In this document: positions 28,300 to 38,094 of the stretch, piece by piece
Position numbering within the stretch: the stretch's first letter is position 1
Layout of the letters: each line of letters opens with the position of its first letter
Source of the DNA: Obesumbacterium proteus
GTDB taxonomy: Bacteria; Pseudomonadota; Gammaproteobacteria; Enterobacterales; Enterobacteriaceae
Assembly (NCBI RefSeq): GCF_001586165.1
Contig: NZ_CP014608.1
Location: 1,116,001 to 1,180,000 of the forward strand
Reading direction: 5' to 3'
Length of the DNA: 64,000 nt
Program-made: the position numbers and the translations under genes
Notes under the pieces: generated by a model
The model's database searches: none
What the model saw: the letters and a program-made list of their open reading frames with translations, nothing else
Told to the model about the DNA's origin: nothing

Positions 28300-31200
28300 A
28301 TGGGAGATATTATGCGCCCCGTTCCTTTCGAGGAACTTTTGACGCGTGTTTTCGACGAGTATAACGAAAGCCACTCAATCTTCGGGATACCGGAAAAGCA
28401 ATTTTATCGCAAAGATAATGACCGACTCATCAAGGTATTTGGCGAAACCTGTGAAACGCCTATGGGGCCTGCGGCAGGGCCACATACACAGCTTGCGCAA
28501 AATATCATTGTGTCTTGGTTGACCGGTGGGCGCTTTATTGAGTTGAAAACGGTGCAAATTCTTGACCGCTTAGAATTAGACAAGCCGTGTATCGATGCTG
28601 AAGACGAATGCTTTAATACCGAATGGTCAACGGAATTCACGCTGCAAAAAGCCCATGACGAATACCTGAAAGCCTGGTTTGTCTTGCATTTACTCGAAGC
28701 TCTTTTTGACCCTCGCACGCAGGGTGAAGCCAAGTCCTTCATCTTCAATATGAGCGTTGGCTATAACCTTGAAGGCATCAAGCAGCCCGCTATGCAGAAC
28801 TTTATTCATAGTATGATGGATTCAGGCCAGCATCCGAAATATGTCGAATATCAGTCTATTCTGTCTCATTTCATTCGTGAACAGTTTGAATCGCGTTCAG
28901 CGCAGCTCAGCCAACTACCACAGCAAATCCCCGCGCAAATGGTTCATGGGGTCACGCTCTCCACCATGCACGGTTGCCCGCCCAATGAAATTGAGGCTAT
29001 CTGCCGCTACATGCTCGAGGAAAAAGGGCTCAATACCTTTGTTAAGTTAAACCCTACGCTGCTTGGCTATCCTCGCGTGCGTGAAATTCTCGACACCTGC
29101 GGTTTTGACTATATTGGTCTGAAAGAAGAGTCTTTTGAGCATGATTTGAAGCTAGAACAGGCCATTTCTATGCTGCAAAGATTAACGGCTTTAGGTCAGC
29201 AAAAGCAGCTTTGCTTCGGGGTGAAACTCACCAACACGCTTGGCACCATCAATCATAAAGGCGCGCTGCCGGGTGAAGAGATGTATATGTCTGGGCGTGC
29301 ACTGTTCCCACTGTCTATTAACGTGGCAGCCGTTTTATCGCGTGCGTTCGACGGCAAGCTGCCGATTTCATATTCCGGCGGCGCGAGCAAATTTAATATT
29401 CGCGATATCTTTGATACCGGTATTCGTCCTATCACGATGGCAACGGATTTACTCAAGCCGGGCGGGTACTTACGCCAGCTAGAGTGCATGCGTGAGCTGG
29501 ATCAGTCTGATACGTGGGGTATGACCAAAGTTGACGTTGAGCGCTTGGAAGCGCTGGCGAAGAAAGCCGTTAGCATGGAATACACCCAGAAACATTGGAA
29601 AGCGCAGGATCGTATTGATGCTGGCGGCCCACTGCCGATGACCGATTGCTATGTGGCACCGTGCGTAACGGCCTGTGCGATCAAGCAGGATATTCCTGAA
29701 TATATTCGTTTGCTCGGTGAACAACGCTACGCCGATGCATTAGAGCTGATTTATCAGCGCAATGCGCTGCCTGCCATCACCGGACACATCTGTGATCATC
29801 AGTGCCAGTACAACTGTACTCGTATGGACTATGACAGCGCGCTAAACATTCGTGAGCTGAAAAAGGTGGCCTTGGAAAAAGGCTGGGATGAATATCAGAA
29901 ACGCTGGCATAAACCTGCTGGCTCTGGCTCTAAGCATCCGGTTGCGGTGCTAGGCGCAGGGCCAGCAGGACTCTCCGTGGGATATTTCTTGGCGCGAGCT
30001 GGTTATCAGGTCACCTTGTTTGAGCGTGAAGCCAACGCGGGTGGGGTGGTGAAAAACATTATTCCTCAGTTCCGTATTCCGGCTGAAACTATCCAGCATG
30101 ATATCGATTTTGTTGCCGCACACGGAGTGAAATTTGAGTTCGGCTGCGATCCGGAGTTAACCGTCGATAAGCTTACTCAGCAAGGTTTCCGCTATGTTTT
30201 TATTGGGGTCGGAACCGATAAAAACAGCGGCGTGAAACTGGCGGGTGACAACCGCAATGTTTATAAATCGCTGCCGTTCCTGCGTAGCTATAACCGTGGC
30301 GATAAACTCTCTTTAGGTCGTCATGTTGCCGTCGTTGGTGCGGGGAATACCGCCATGGACTGCGCACGTGCGGCGCTGAAGGTTCCCGGCGTAGAAGACG
30401 TGACCGTTATCTATCGTCGTACCCTGAATGAAATGCCTGCCTACCGCGAAGAGTATGAAGAGGCGGTTGAAGACGGCGTGAAGTTTATGTTCCTGACGAA
30501 CCCAGAACAGTTTGATGCCGACGGCACGCTCACTGCGCGGGTGATGGAGCTTGGCGAGCCCGATGAGAAAGGCCGCCGTCGCCCAGTGGCAACGGATAAA
30601 ACCATCAAACTACGCATGGACGCGCTGATTACCGCCATTGGTGAGCAGGCCGACTGCGCGGCGCTTAGCGCGATGGGTGTGCCATTAAATGCCGAGGGTT
30701 GGCCTGCGGTAAACGCGGAGACGGGTGAAACCCCACGCCCTAACGTGTTCTTAATTGGTGATGTGCAAAGTGGCCCATCCTCCATCGTTGCGGCTATCAG
30801 TACCGCTCGCCGTGCGACAGACGAAGTGCTCAAGCGTGAAAATATCCGTACTCATCACAGCGATAAGCAGTGGTCTAACGTCGATCCGGCGGAGATTTAT
30901 CAACGTAAAGGCGCGATCAGCGTGCTGATGGTGGATAAAGAAGAGCGTGAGGCCTTTGTGGCTCAGGAAGCTCAGCGTTGCTTGGAGTGTAATTATATCT
31001 GTAGCAAGTGCGTCGACGTTTGCCCAAACCGCGCCAACGTGTCTATCGCCGTTCCTGGCTTCCACGATCGTTTCCAAACCCTGCATTTAGATGCTTACTG
31101 CAACGAATGCGGCAACTGTGCGCAGTTCTGCCCGTGGCAGGGAAAACCCTACAAAGACAAAATTACCATCTACAGCCTGCCAGAAGATTTTACCAACAGC

Positions 31201-31386
31201 ACCAACCCAGGATTCTTTGTCGATAACGATAACGTCAGCGTTCGACAAGGTAAGCAAATCTGGCACCTGCATATCGATAAACAAGGTCAGCTTGATGATG
31301 TTCCGCCGGAGCTGGAAGACATGTGTCGCATCATTAGCCATGTTCACAACCATCATCACTACCTGCTTGGCCGAGTGGAGGTTTAA
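28300..31386 (+). CDS. ygfK: YgfK, Fe-S flavoprotein oxidoreductase of the purine cluster
   Basis: A 1028-residue electron-transfer protein. The N-terminal part (about 1-430) resembles a dihydroorotate-dehydrogenase-like barrel. A cysteine-rich GltD-type segment follows (CYVAPCVTACAIK near 450, CDHQCQYNC near 500). Next come FAD binding at VLGAGPAGLSVGYF (about 550), NAD(P) binding at VVGAGNTAMDCARAA (about 675), and two C-terminal ferredoxin motifs, CLECNYICSKCVDVCP (about 893) and CNECGNCAQFCPW (about 933). It is annotated elsewhere as a putative selenate reductase subunit. Here it more likely passes electrons between NAD(P)H and the XdhD/YgfM pair. The start MGDIMRP is identical to E. coli. 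Confidence 0.9.
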   Translation: MGDIMRPVPFEELLTRVFDEYNESHSIFGIPEKQFYRKDNDRLIKVFGETCETPMGPAAGPHTQLAQNIIVSWLTGGRFIELKTVQILDRLELDKPCIDAEDECFNTEWSTEFTLQKAHDEYLKAWFVLHLLEALFDPRTQGEAKSFIFNMSVGYNLEGIKQPAMQNFIHSMMDSGQHPKYVEYQSILSHFIREQFESRSAQLSQLPQQIPAQMVHGVTLSTMHGCPPNEIEAICRYMLEEKGLNTFVKLNPTLLGYPRVREILDTCGFDYIGLKEESFEHDLKLEQAISMLQRLTALGQQKQLCFGVKLTNTLGTINHKGALPGEEMYMSGRALFPLSINVAAVLSRAFDGKLPISYSGGASKFNIRDIFDTGIRPITMATDLLKPGGYLRQLECMRELDQSDTWGMTKVDVERLEALAKKAVSMEYTQKHWKAQDRIDAGGPLPMTDCYVAPCVTACAIKQDIPEYIRLLGEQRYADALELIYQRNALPAITGHICDHQCQYNCTRMDYDSALNIRELKKVALEKGWDEYQKRWHKPAGSGSKHPVAVLGAGPAGLSVGYFLARAGYQVTLFEREANAGGVVKNIIPQFRIPAETIQHDIDFVAAHGVKFEFGCDPELTVDKLTQQGFRYVFIGVGTDKNSGVKLAGDNRNVYKSLPFLRSYNRGDKLSLGRHVAVVGAGNTAMDCARAALKVPGVEDVTVIYRRTLNEMPAYREEYEEAVEDGVKFMFLTNPEQFDADGTLTARVMELGEPDEKGRRRPVATDKTIKLRMDALITAIGEQADCAALSAMGVPLNAEGWPAVNAETGETPRPNVFLIGDVQSGPSSIVAAISTARRATDEVLKRENIRTHHSDKQWSNVDPAEIYQRKGAISVLMVDKEEREAFVAQEAQRCLECNYICSKCVDVCPNRANVSIAVPGFHDRFQTLHLDAYCNECGNCAQFCPWQGKPYKDKITIYSLPEDFTNSTNPGFFVDNDNVSVRQGKQIWHLHIDKQGQLDDVPPELEDMCRIISHVHNHHHYLLGRVEV

Positions 31387-31388
31387 TT

Positions 31389-32717
31389 ATGCTGATCCTA
31401 AAAAATGTTACGGCGGTTCAGTTCGAACCGGCTTCGGTACAACACGGTATTGATATTGCGATTGAAGGTTCGCTTATCAAAGAAGTGGGCAGCCAGTTGG
31501 TTGCCAAATATCCGCAGGCGGATGTGAAAGATATGCAGGGTAAATGGGTTATGCCGGGCATTGTGTGTGCACATAACCATTTTTACTCCGGATTATCACG
31601 CGGGATTATGGCCAATATTGCGCCTAGCCCTGATTTTATCTCCACGTTGAAAAACCTGTGGTGGCGCTTGGACCGCGCCTTAGATGAGGAATCACTGTAT
31701 TACAGTGGGCTAATTTGCTCGCTGGAGGCCATCAAAAGCGGCTGTACTGCCGTTATCGATCACCATGCTTCGCCTAACTACATCGCGGGATCGTTAAATA
31801 CGCTGCGTAAAGGCTTTATTAAAGCAGGGCTGCGCGGCATGACCTGCTTTGAAACCACCGATCGTAACGGTGGTAATAAAGAGCTGCAGGCGGGTGTGGA
31901 AGAGAACATTGCCTTTGCCCAGTTAATTGATAACGCGAAGAAGCAGGGGAATGAGCCCTATCTCGTCGAAGCGCATATTGGTGCTCATGCGCCTTTCACC
32001 GTGTCGGATGCGGGGCTAGATATGCTGCGTGAAGCCATTAAAGCTACGGGGCGAGGCCTGCATATTCACGCGGCGGAAGACAGTTATGACGTATCCCACA
32101 GCCACGATAAATATGGCAAAGATCTGATTGTACGCTTGGCCGAACACGATCTGATAGACGCAAAAACGCTGGTGGCGCACGGTCTGTATCTCTCTGAGGC
32201 TGATATTCAGATCATCAATCAGCAGGACGCGTTTTTGGTGCATAACGCCCGTTCCAATATGAACAATCACGTTGGCTATAACCATCGCATTGGCGAATAC
32301 CAGAACGTGGCTTTAGGCACGGACGGCATAGGCTCAGATATGTTTGAAGAGCTGAAATTCGCCTTCTTTAAACACCGTGATGCTGGCGGCCCAATGTGGC
32401 CAGATAGTTTCACGCGTTTCTTATGGAATGGTAATCGCTTACTGGAACGTAACTTCGGCGCGAAATTCGGTTGCTTAGCCGCAGGTTATAAAGCCGATCT
32501 TACCGTGTGTGATTATCCAGAGCCAACGCCGCTGGCGGCCCAAAATATTGGCGGGCATCTCGCGTTTGGTATGGGCTCGGGCAGCGTCCGCAGTGTGATG
32601 GTTGAAGGGCGCTTCGTTTATGAAAACGGTCAATTCCCATTTGATGTAACGCCAATTTATGCCGAAGCCAGCAGGGTGGCGGCACGGTTATGGAAGCGGA
32701 TGGATGACTTAGCATAA
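31389..32717 (+). CDS. ssnA: SsnA amidohydrolase
   Basis: A 442-residue metal-dependent amidohydrolase of the SsnA family, related to chlorohydrolases and guanine deaminase. Metal-binding blocks: AHNHFYSG near residues 60-67, EAHIGAHAPF near 198, HIHAAED near 227 and LGTDGIGSDMF near 311. It starts two bases after the ygfK stop, so translation is coupled. The likely reaction is deamination or ring hydrolysis of an oxidised purine intermediate; the substrate cannot be read from sequence. A hairpin with weak T tail follows at 32725-32748. Confidence 0.9.
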   Translation: MLILKNVTAVQFEPASVQHGIDIAIEGSLIKEVGSQLVAKYPQADVKDMQGKWVMPGIVCAHNHFYSGLSRGIMANIAPSPDFISTLKNLWWRLDRALDEESLYYSGLICSLEAIKSGCTAVIDHHASPNYIAGSLNTLRKGFIKAGLRGMTCFETTDRNGGNKELQAGVEENIAFAQLIDNAKKQGNEPYLVEAHIGAHAPFTVSDAGLDMLREAIKATGRGLHIHAAEDSYDVSHSHDKYGKDLIVRLAEHDLIDAKTLVAHGLYLSEADIQIINQQDAFLVHNARSNMNNHVGYNHRIGEYQNVALGTDGIGSDMFEELKFAFFKHRDAGGPMWPDSFTRFLWNGNRLLERNFGAKFGCLAAGYKADLTVCDYPEPTPLAAQNIGGHLAFGMGSGSVRSVMVEGRFVYENGQFPFDVTPIYAEASRVAARLWKRMDDLA

Positions 32718-32724
32718 CTGTTAT

Positions 32725-32748
32725 ACCGCCCCTTATTAGGGGCGGTTT
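32725..32748 (+). terminator. Hairpin between ssnA and ygfM
   Basis: ACCGCCCC and GGGGCGGT form a perfect 8-bp stem around TTATTA; the tail TTTGTCCTT is imperfect, so it is probably a leaky terminator or an mRNA stability stem inside the operon. Confidence 0.55.
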
Positions 32749-32782
32749 GTCCTTCTAGGGGCAAATAACAAGAGGATGAAAA

Positions 32783-33559
32783 ATGATTGAGCAATTTTTC
32801 TGGCCAGAATCCGTTAAGCAGGCGCTTGAACTCAAGCGCCAGTTTCAGGATGAGGCAGTCTATTTTGGCGGGGGTAGCAAGTTAAACGCGACGCCGACCA
32901 AAACGACAAAGAAGTTTGGTATCGCTTTATCAAAACTCGGGCTTGATAAGGTGAGTTTGCAGCAGGGAAAACTACACATTGGTTCTCAGGCAACGCTACA
33001 GCGGCTGATTGATACCCCGCTGATCCCCGATGCGCTGCGTCATGCTCTGGGATTTATCTATTCCCGCCATCTCCGTAATCAAGCCACTCTAGCAGGCGAA
33101 ATTGTCGCCAAGCAGAAAGAGCGCGTTCTACTTCCCGTGTTGTTAGTGCTTGATGCACTGGTGGTGACGGCAAAAGGTGAAACGATCAGCTTAGAAGAAT
33201 ATCTGGATAACGATCGTGACGATCTTCTGCTTGAGGTGATCCTCCCCGATCCTTATCAAAACTGTTCAACGCGTAAGATCGCACGTTCTGCGGCAGGCTT
33301 GGCCGTGATAACCGCGGCGGTAGCAGCTGGCTCCAATGGTGAAATGAAAATTGCGCTAGATGGCGTGTCAGAACGAGCAATACGGCTGCGTGACGTGGAG
33401 TCTCGTGGTCTGAGTGATGACGAATTAGAGAAGGCCGTGAGCGATGCCATTTCCCCACGTGCTGATATCGGAGGCAGCGAAGCATACAAGCGCTATATCG
33501 CGGGTGTTGTCGTTGCAGAACTGTTGGCTGACTGTCAGCAGATGAGTGAGGAAAAGTGA
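32783..33559 (+). CDS. ygfM: YgfM, FAD-binding subunit of molybdenum hydroxylase
   Basis: A 258-residue protein of the CO-dehydrogenase/xanthine-dehydrogenase flavoprotein family. The FAD pyrophosphate loop YFGGGSKLNA lies near residues 28-37 and a second FAD block, YSRHLRNQATLAGEI, near 94-108. It would hold the FAD of a split molybdenum hydroxylase with XdhD. The gene ends one base before xdhD. It is slightly shorter than usual XdhB (about 290), as in E. coli YgfM. Confidence 0.9.
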   Translation: MIEQFFWPESVKQALELKRQFQDEAVYFGGGSKLNATPTKTTKKFGIALSKLGLDKVSLQQGKLHIGSQATLQRLIDTPLIPDALRHALGFIYSRHLRNQATLAGEIVAKQKERVLLPVLLVLDALVVTAKGETISLEEYLDNDRDDLLLEVILPDPYQNCSTRKIARSAAGLAVITAAVAAGSNGEMKIALDGVSERAIRLRDVESRGLSDDELEKAVSDAISPRADIGGSEAYKRYIAGVVVAELLADCQQMSEEK

Positions 33560-33560
33560 T

Positions 33561-36437
33561 ATGAATATTCGCTTTACGCTAAATGGTACCCCTTGCACGT
33601 TGTCATGCGAAGCGGGGGATAACGTGCAGAAAGTCTTGTTCAATCTAGGCCTGCATTCTGTACGCAACAGTGACGATGGGTTTGGATTTGCGGGTTCAGA
33701 TGCCATTATTTTCGATGGTGTGGTGGTTAACGCTTCGCTGTTGATCGCCGCTCAACTTGAGGGATCGGTAGTACGCACCGCAGAATCACTGGGCACGTGG
33801 AATCAACTTAGCCCAGTACAACAGGCGATGGTTGATGTGGGGATTGTGCAATCAGGCTATAATGATCCTGCTGCTGCGCTAATTCTTACCGAGCTGCTTG
33901 AGCGTATTCCATCGCCAACGCGTGCTCAGATCGATGATGCATTATCGGGATTATTTAGCCGTGATGCGGGCTATCAGCAGTTTTATCAGGTGGTTGAATT
34001 AGCCCAGGCGCGCATGGCCGATCCTTTCTGCCAGCAGGAGATCGCTCCGGAGTTTCGCGATGATTTGCAGGTGGTGGGCAAGCTGTGCCCAAAGGTCGAT
34101 TCTGCCAAAATGGTGCAGGCTAAACCTTGCTATGTAGAAGATCGCGTCCCTGCCAATGCTTGTATTATCAAGATGCTGCGCAGCCCCCATCCGCACGCGC
34201 TGATTACGCATTTAGATGTAAGCAAGGCGGAAGCATTGCCGGGCGTAGTACATGTGATTACGCATTTGAACTGCCCTGATATTTATTACACGCCGGGTGG
34301 ACAAAGTGCGCCTGAACCTTCTCCGCTCGATCGCCGTATGTTTGGTAAGAAGATGCGCCATGTGGGCGATCGTGTGGCTGCGGTCGTGGCCGAAAGCGAA
34401 GAGATTGCGTTGGCGGCATTAGCGTTGATAGACGTCAGTTTTGAAGTATTGAAACCGGTCATGTCGATTGATGAGGCAATGGCCGACGGTGCTCCGCTTG
34501 TTCACGATGAACCTATTGTTTATGTGAACGGCGCACCGGCTGACCTTGAGGTGCAGAATCGGGGCTCGGCGACGCGGGGCGAGCACATGATCATCAACTT
34601 CCCGATTGGTGCAAAACCACATAGCAATATTGCCGCAGGCGTTCACGGCCGTATTGGGGATGTTGAGAAGGGATTCGCTCAGGCGGATGTCGTGATTGAA
34701 CGCACGTATGAATCGACCCAAGCTCAGCAATGCCCGACAGAAACTCATGTTTGCTTCACCTATATGGACGGTGAGCGATTAGTGATCCACGCGTCTACAC
34801 AGGTACCGTGGCATGTTCGTCGTCAGGTTGCGCGTTTGGTTGGGCTGAAGCAAAATAAAGTCCATGTTATCAAAGAGCGTGTGGGTGGTGGATTTGGCTC
34901 TAAGCAGGACATTCTGTTAGAAGAAGTCTGTGCATGGGCGACCTGTGTGACGGGGCGTCCGGTCTATTTCCATTACACTCGCGAAGAAGAATTTATCAGT
35001 AACACCACGCGACACGTTGCCAAAGTGAAGGTGAAAATTGGGGCAACGAAAGAAGGTAAGCTTACCGCCATTGATATGGATTTCCGTGCCAATACCGGCC
35101 CTTATGGCAACCATTCTTTAACGGTTCCCAGCAATGGCCCCGCGCTTTCATTGCCCCTCTATCCTTGCGACAACGTTAATTTCCAAGTGACGACGTACTA
35201 CAGCAATATCTGCCCAACTGGTGCTTACCAAGGCTACGGCGCGCCGAAAGGAAACTTTGCGCTAACCATGGCGTTGGCTGAGTTAGCTGAACAGCTCAAT
35301 ATCGATCTGCTGGATATGATCGAACTAAACCGCGTCATCGAAGGGCAAGAGCTGAAAATACTGGGCGCAATTGGCGAAGGTAAAATGCCAACGTCGGTAC
35401 CCACCGCAGCGAGCTGTGCGTTAGAACCGATTTTGCGTAAGGGACGCGAGCTGATGAACTGGGGGGCTAATAAGGCACCGCAGGGAGATTGGCGAATCGG
35501 ACAAGGTGTGGCGATTATCATGCAGAAATCCGGCATTCCAGATATCGACCAAGCAAACTGCATGGTGAAGCTGGAATCTGACGGCACGATTATCGTTCAT
35601 TCTGGCGGCGCAGACATCGGTACGGGATTGGATACGGTAGTCACTAAACTTACCGCAGAAGTGTTGTGTTGTTCACTGGCTGATGTGCATGTTATTTCGG
35701 GTGATACCGATCATGCGCTCTTTGATAAGGGGGCTTATGCGTCCTCAGGTACGTGTTTCTCCGGCAACGCTGCCAAGAAAGCGGCTGAAAATCTGAAAGA
35801 AAAAATCCGTTTCCACGGAGCCCAGATGTTAGGTGAACCTATCGACGACGTAGTGATCGTCCACCCAAGCATCGTGCGAGGTAAACAGGGCGAAGTGAGC
35901 TTTGCTGAAATTGCACATAAAGCTGAAACGGGGACGGGCTTTGGTACGCTGGTTGCGACCGCGTGTTATATCACGCCTGATTTTGCTTTCCCGTTTGGCG
36001 CGAACTTTGCCGAGGTTGCGGTCAATGTGCGAACCGGTGAGATTCGGCTCGATAAGTTCTATGCATTGCTCGACTGCGGTACGCCGGTTAACCCAGAACT
36101 GGCGTTAGGGCAAATCTACGGCGCCTCTATGCGTGCCATTGGACACAGCCTGACAGAAAAGCTGTTTTACGATGAAAACGGTAGCCCAATAACGCGCGAT
36201 CTACAGACCTATGGGGCACCAAAAATTGGTGATATCCCACGAGATTTCCGCGCATTTCTGGTGCCCAGCGACGATAGGGTTGGCCCATTCGGTGCTAAAT
36301 CCATTTCTGAAATCGGTGTGAACGGCGCTGCGCCTGCAATAGCGACGGCGATTCACGACGCCTGCGGTGTTTGGCTACGAGAGTGGCACTTTACACCGGA
36401 AAAAATCCTCCGAGGACTGAATAAGCTCGAGGCGTAA
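33561..36437 (+). CDS. xdhD: XdhD, molybdenum hydroxylase with degenerate Fe-S domains
   Basis: A 958-residue fusion of an iron-sulfur-type N-terminus and the molybdopterin domain of the xanthine dehydrogenase family. The molybdenum part (about 190-950) is intact: ERVGGGFGSKQD near residue 436, GAYQGYGAPKG near 554 and the catalytic-Glu block GAKSISEIGVNG near 912. The N-terminal domains have lost all eight cluster cysteines: the first motif reads DGFGFAGSD (about 39-47), the second QSGYNDP (97-103) and SRDAG (133-137). The start at 33561 (MNIRFTLNG) follows GAGGA and matches E. coli. Likely a selenium-dependent purine hydroxylase; substrate inferred from context. Confidence 0.9.
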   Translation: MNIRFTLNGTPCTLSCEAGDNVQKVLFNLGLHSVRNSDDGFGFAGSDAIIFDGVVVNASLLIAAQLEGSVVRTAESLGTWNQLSPVQQAMVDVGIVQSGYNDPAAALILTELLERIPSPTRAQIDDALSGLFSRDAGYQQFYQVVELAQARMADPFCQQEIAPEFRDDLQVVGKLCPKVDSAKMVQAKPCYVEDRVPANACIIKMLRSPHPHALITHLDVSKAEALPGVVHVITHLNCPDIYYTPGGQSAPEPSPLDRRMFGKKMRHVGDRVAAVVAESEEIALAALALIDVSFEVLKPVMSIDEAMADGAPLVHDEPIVYVNGAPADLEVQNRGSATRGEHMIINFPIGAKPHSNIAAGVHGRIGDVEKGFAQADVVIERTYESTQAQQCPTETHVCFTYMDGERLVIHASTQVPWHVRRQVARLVGLKQNKVHVIKERVGGGFGSKQDILLEEVCAWATCVTGRPVYFHYTREEEFISNTTRHVAKVKVKIGATKEGKLTAIDMDFRANTGPYGNHSLTVPSNGPALSLPLYPCDNVNFQVTTYYSNICPTGAYQGYGAPKGNFALTMALAELAEQLNIDLLDMIELNRVIEGQELKILGAIGEGKMPTSVPTAASCALEPILRKGRELMNWGANKAPQGDWRIGQGVAIIMQKSGIPDIDQANCMVKLESDGTIIVHSGGADIGTGLDTVVTKLTAEVLCCSLADVHVISGDTDHALFDKGAYASSGTCFSGNAAKKAAENLKEKIRFHGAQMLGEPIDDVVIVHPSIVRGKQGEVSFAEIAHKAETGTGFGTLVATACYITPDFAFPFGANFAEVAVNVRTGEIRLDKFYALLDCGTPVNPELALGQIYGASMRAIGHSLTEKLFYDENGSPITRDLQTYGAPKIGDIPRDFRAFLVPSDDRVGPFGAKSISEIGVNGAAPAIATAIHDACGVWLREWHFTPEKILRGLNKLEA

Positions 36438-36445
36438 GCGTAATA

Positions 36446-36472
36446 AGGCGCGAGGAGATCGTTCTCGCGCCT
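36446..36472. terminator. Hairpin after xdhD
   Basis: AGGCGCGAG and CTCGCGCCT form a perfect 9-bp stem around a 9-base loop, nine bases after the xdhD stop. No T run follows, so the operon may partly read into xanQ. Confidence 0.5.
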
Positions 36473-36526
36473 CTACGATTCAATAGTTAACTAAGCATGA
36501 GCTTAAGTCTGGATTCAATTTAATCT

Positions 36527-36542
36527 GGGCAGGGTTTCTGCA
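36527..36542 (+). promoter_or_regulatory. Weak sigma-54-like promoter before xanQ
   Basis: GGGCAG-GGTTT-CTGCA keeps the invariant GG and GC at correct spacing but departs from the consensus elsewhere. It lies 54 bases before xanQ. A TTGAAT-N5-ATTCAA inverted repeat follows at 36561-36577. No YgeV-like palindrome was found nearby. Confidence 0.35.
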
Positions 36543-36596
36543 TGGTTTTTCCCGCATTTATTGAATCAGATATTCAATTTCTCACTGGAGTAGAAA

Positions 36597-38057
36597 ATGT
36601 CTGATGTACAGCAAGTTGCAGATAAAACCGTTAAAAATGAGTCCTTATATTCTGAGGATTCAGAGCTTATTTACCATCTTGATGATAAACCGCCGTTGCA
36701 TGAAATGTTGATCGGCGCGGTGACGCATCTCCTCGCTATTTTCGTTCCCATGGTTGCTCCTGCGTTGATTGTCGGCACTGCGCTAGGGCTATCTTCAGAG
36801 GTCACCGCCTATTTAGTTTCTATGGCGATGATTGCCTCGGGGATTGGTACGTTCATCCAGGTCAATCGATTTGGTCGCGTAGGTTCAGGATTACTCTCCA
36901 TTCAGTCGGTCAATTTTTCGTTCGTGACCGTCATGATTGCGCTGGGGGGTTCGATGAAAAAAGACGGGCTCGACGAACAGGCGATTATCTCCGCCTTACT
37001 CGGCGTGGCCTTTGTCGGCGCGTTTCTGGTTGTTGCCTCGTCACAGGTTCTCCCGTATCTCAAACGCGTGATCACGCCGACCGTCAGCGGCGTTGTGGTT
37101 CTGATGATTGGCCTTAGCCTGATCAAAGTTGGGATTATTGATTTTGGCGGAGGCTTGCCAGCCAAAGGCGATGGCTCCTTTGGCAGCTATCAAAATCTCG
37201 GTCTGGGATTTTTAGTGCTGTGCGTGGTGATTGGCTTTAACTGCTGCCAGAACGCGCTGTTGCGGATGGGTGGGATCGCCATCGGCTTAATCGTGGGATA
37301 TGTCTGCGCGTTATTTATGGGCATTGTTGATTTCTCGCCTCTAAAAGATCTGCCGATTATCACTATTCCTCAGCCGTTTAAATATGGTTTCTCATTTGAT
37401 TTTCATGCCTTTTTGGTTGCGGCTACCATCTACCTTTTAAGCATCCTAGAGGCGGTGGGCAGCATCACCGCAACGGCGATCATTTCTGAACGCCCAATCG
37501 TGGGTGAGGAATACGACCGGCGGTTATCCGGTGGGGTGCTGGCCGATGGTTTGGTTTCGGTGATTGCCTGTGCGTTGGGCTCTCTGCCGCTGACCACGTT
37601 TGCGCAAAACAACGGCGTGATCCAAATGACCGGCGTGGCCTCTCGGCACGTGGGGAAATACATCGCGGCGATATTGGTGATCCTTGGGCTGTTTCCGGTT
37701 ATTGGACGTTTCTTTACCACCATCCCCGCGCCTATTTTAGGAGGCGCAATGACTCTGATGTTTTCGATGATTGCCCTCGCCGGGATAAAAATCATTCTGT
37801 GCGGCGGTATGGATCGGCGTGAAACCCTGATTGTGGCAACTGCGCTGGGGATTGGGCTGGGCGTTTCCTACGATCCGCAAATCTTCCGTGTCCTTCCTGA
37901 TTCTATTTATGTGCTGTTCGAAAACCCCATCTGTGCGGGTGGCGTAACCGCCATCATTCTTAACCTGCTGATCCCTAGAGTGAATAAGCGCGGTCAAGAA
38001 GATGAGTTGGAAGAACTGATTAAGCCGGTAACTGAGAATTTTACTCAAGCGAAATAG
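36597..38057 (+). CDS. xanQ: Xanthine permease
   Basis: Proton-coupled inner-membrane transporter of the nucleobase-ascorbate family (NAT/NCS2), 486 residues with about 12-14 membrane segments. The NAT signature QNNGVIQMTG lies near residue 337; SIQSVNFSFVTVMIALGGSM, GFNCCQNALLRMGG and EAVGSITATA agree with XanQ (YgfO) of E. coli. The soluble N-terminal tail (about 35 residues) is some 15 residues longer. It follows xdhD and precedes guaD, so import, deamination and oxidation of purines are encoded together. Confidence 0.88.
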   Translation: MSDVQQVADKTVKNESLYSEDSELIYHLDDKPPLHEMLIGAVTHLLAIFVPMVAPALIVGTALGLSSEVTAYLVSMAMIASGIGTFIQVNRFGRVGSGLLSIQSVNFSFVTVMIALGGSMKKDGLDEQAIISALLGVAFVGAFLVVASSQVLPYLKRVITPTVSGVVVLMIGLSLIKVGIIDFGGGLPAKGDGSFGSYQNLGLGFLVLCVVIGFNCCQNALLRMGGIAIGLIVGYVCALFMGIVDFSPLKDLPIITIPQPFKYGFSFDFHAFLVAATIYLLSILEAVGSITATAIISERPIVGEEYDRRLSGGVLADGLVSVIACALGSLPLTTFAQNNGVIQMTGVASRHVGKYIAAILVILGLFPVIGRFFTTIPAPILGGAMTLMFSMIALAGIKIILCGGMDRRETLIVATALGIGLGVSYDPQIFRVLPDSIYVLFENPICAGGVTAIILNLLIPRVNKRGQEDELEELIKPVTENFTQAK

Positions 38058-38094
38058 CGGTTTGTCACTCTGACATGCGAATGGAGAAAACATC

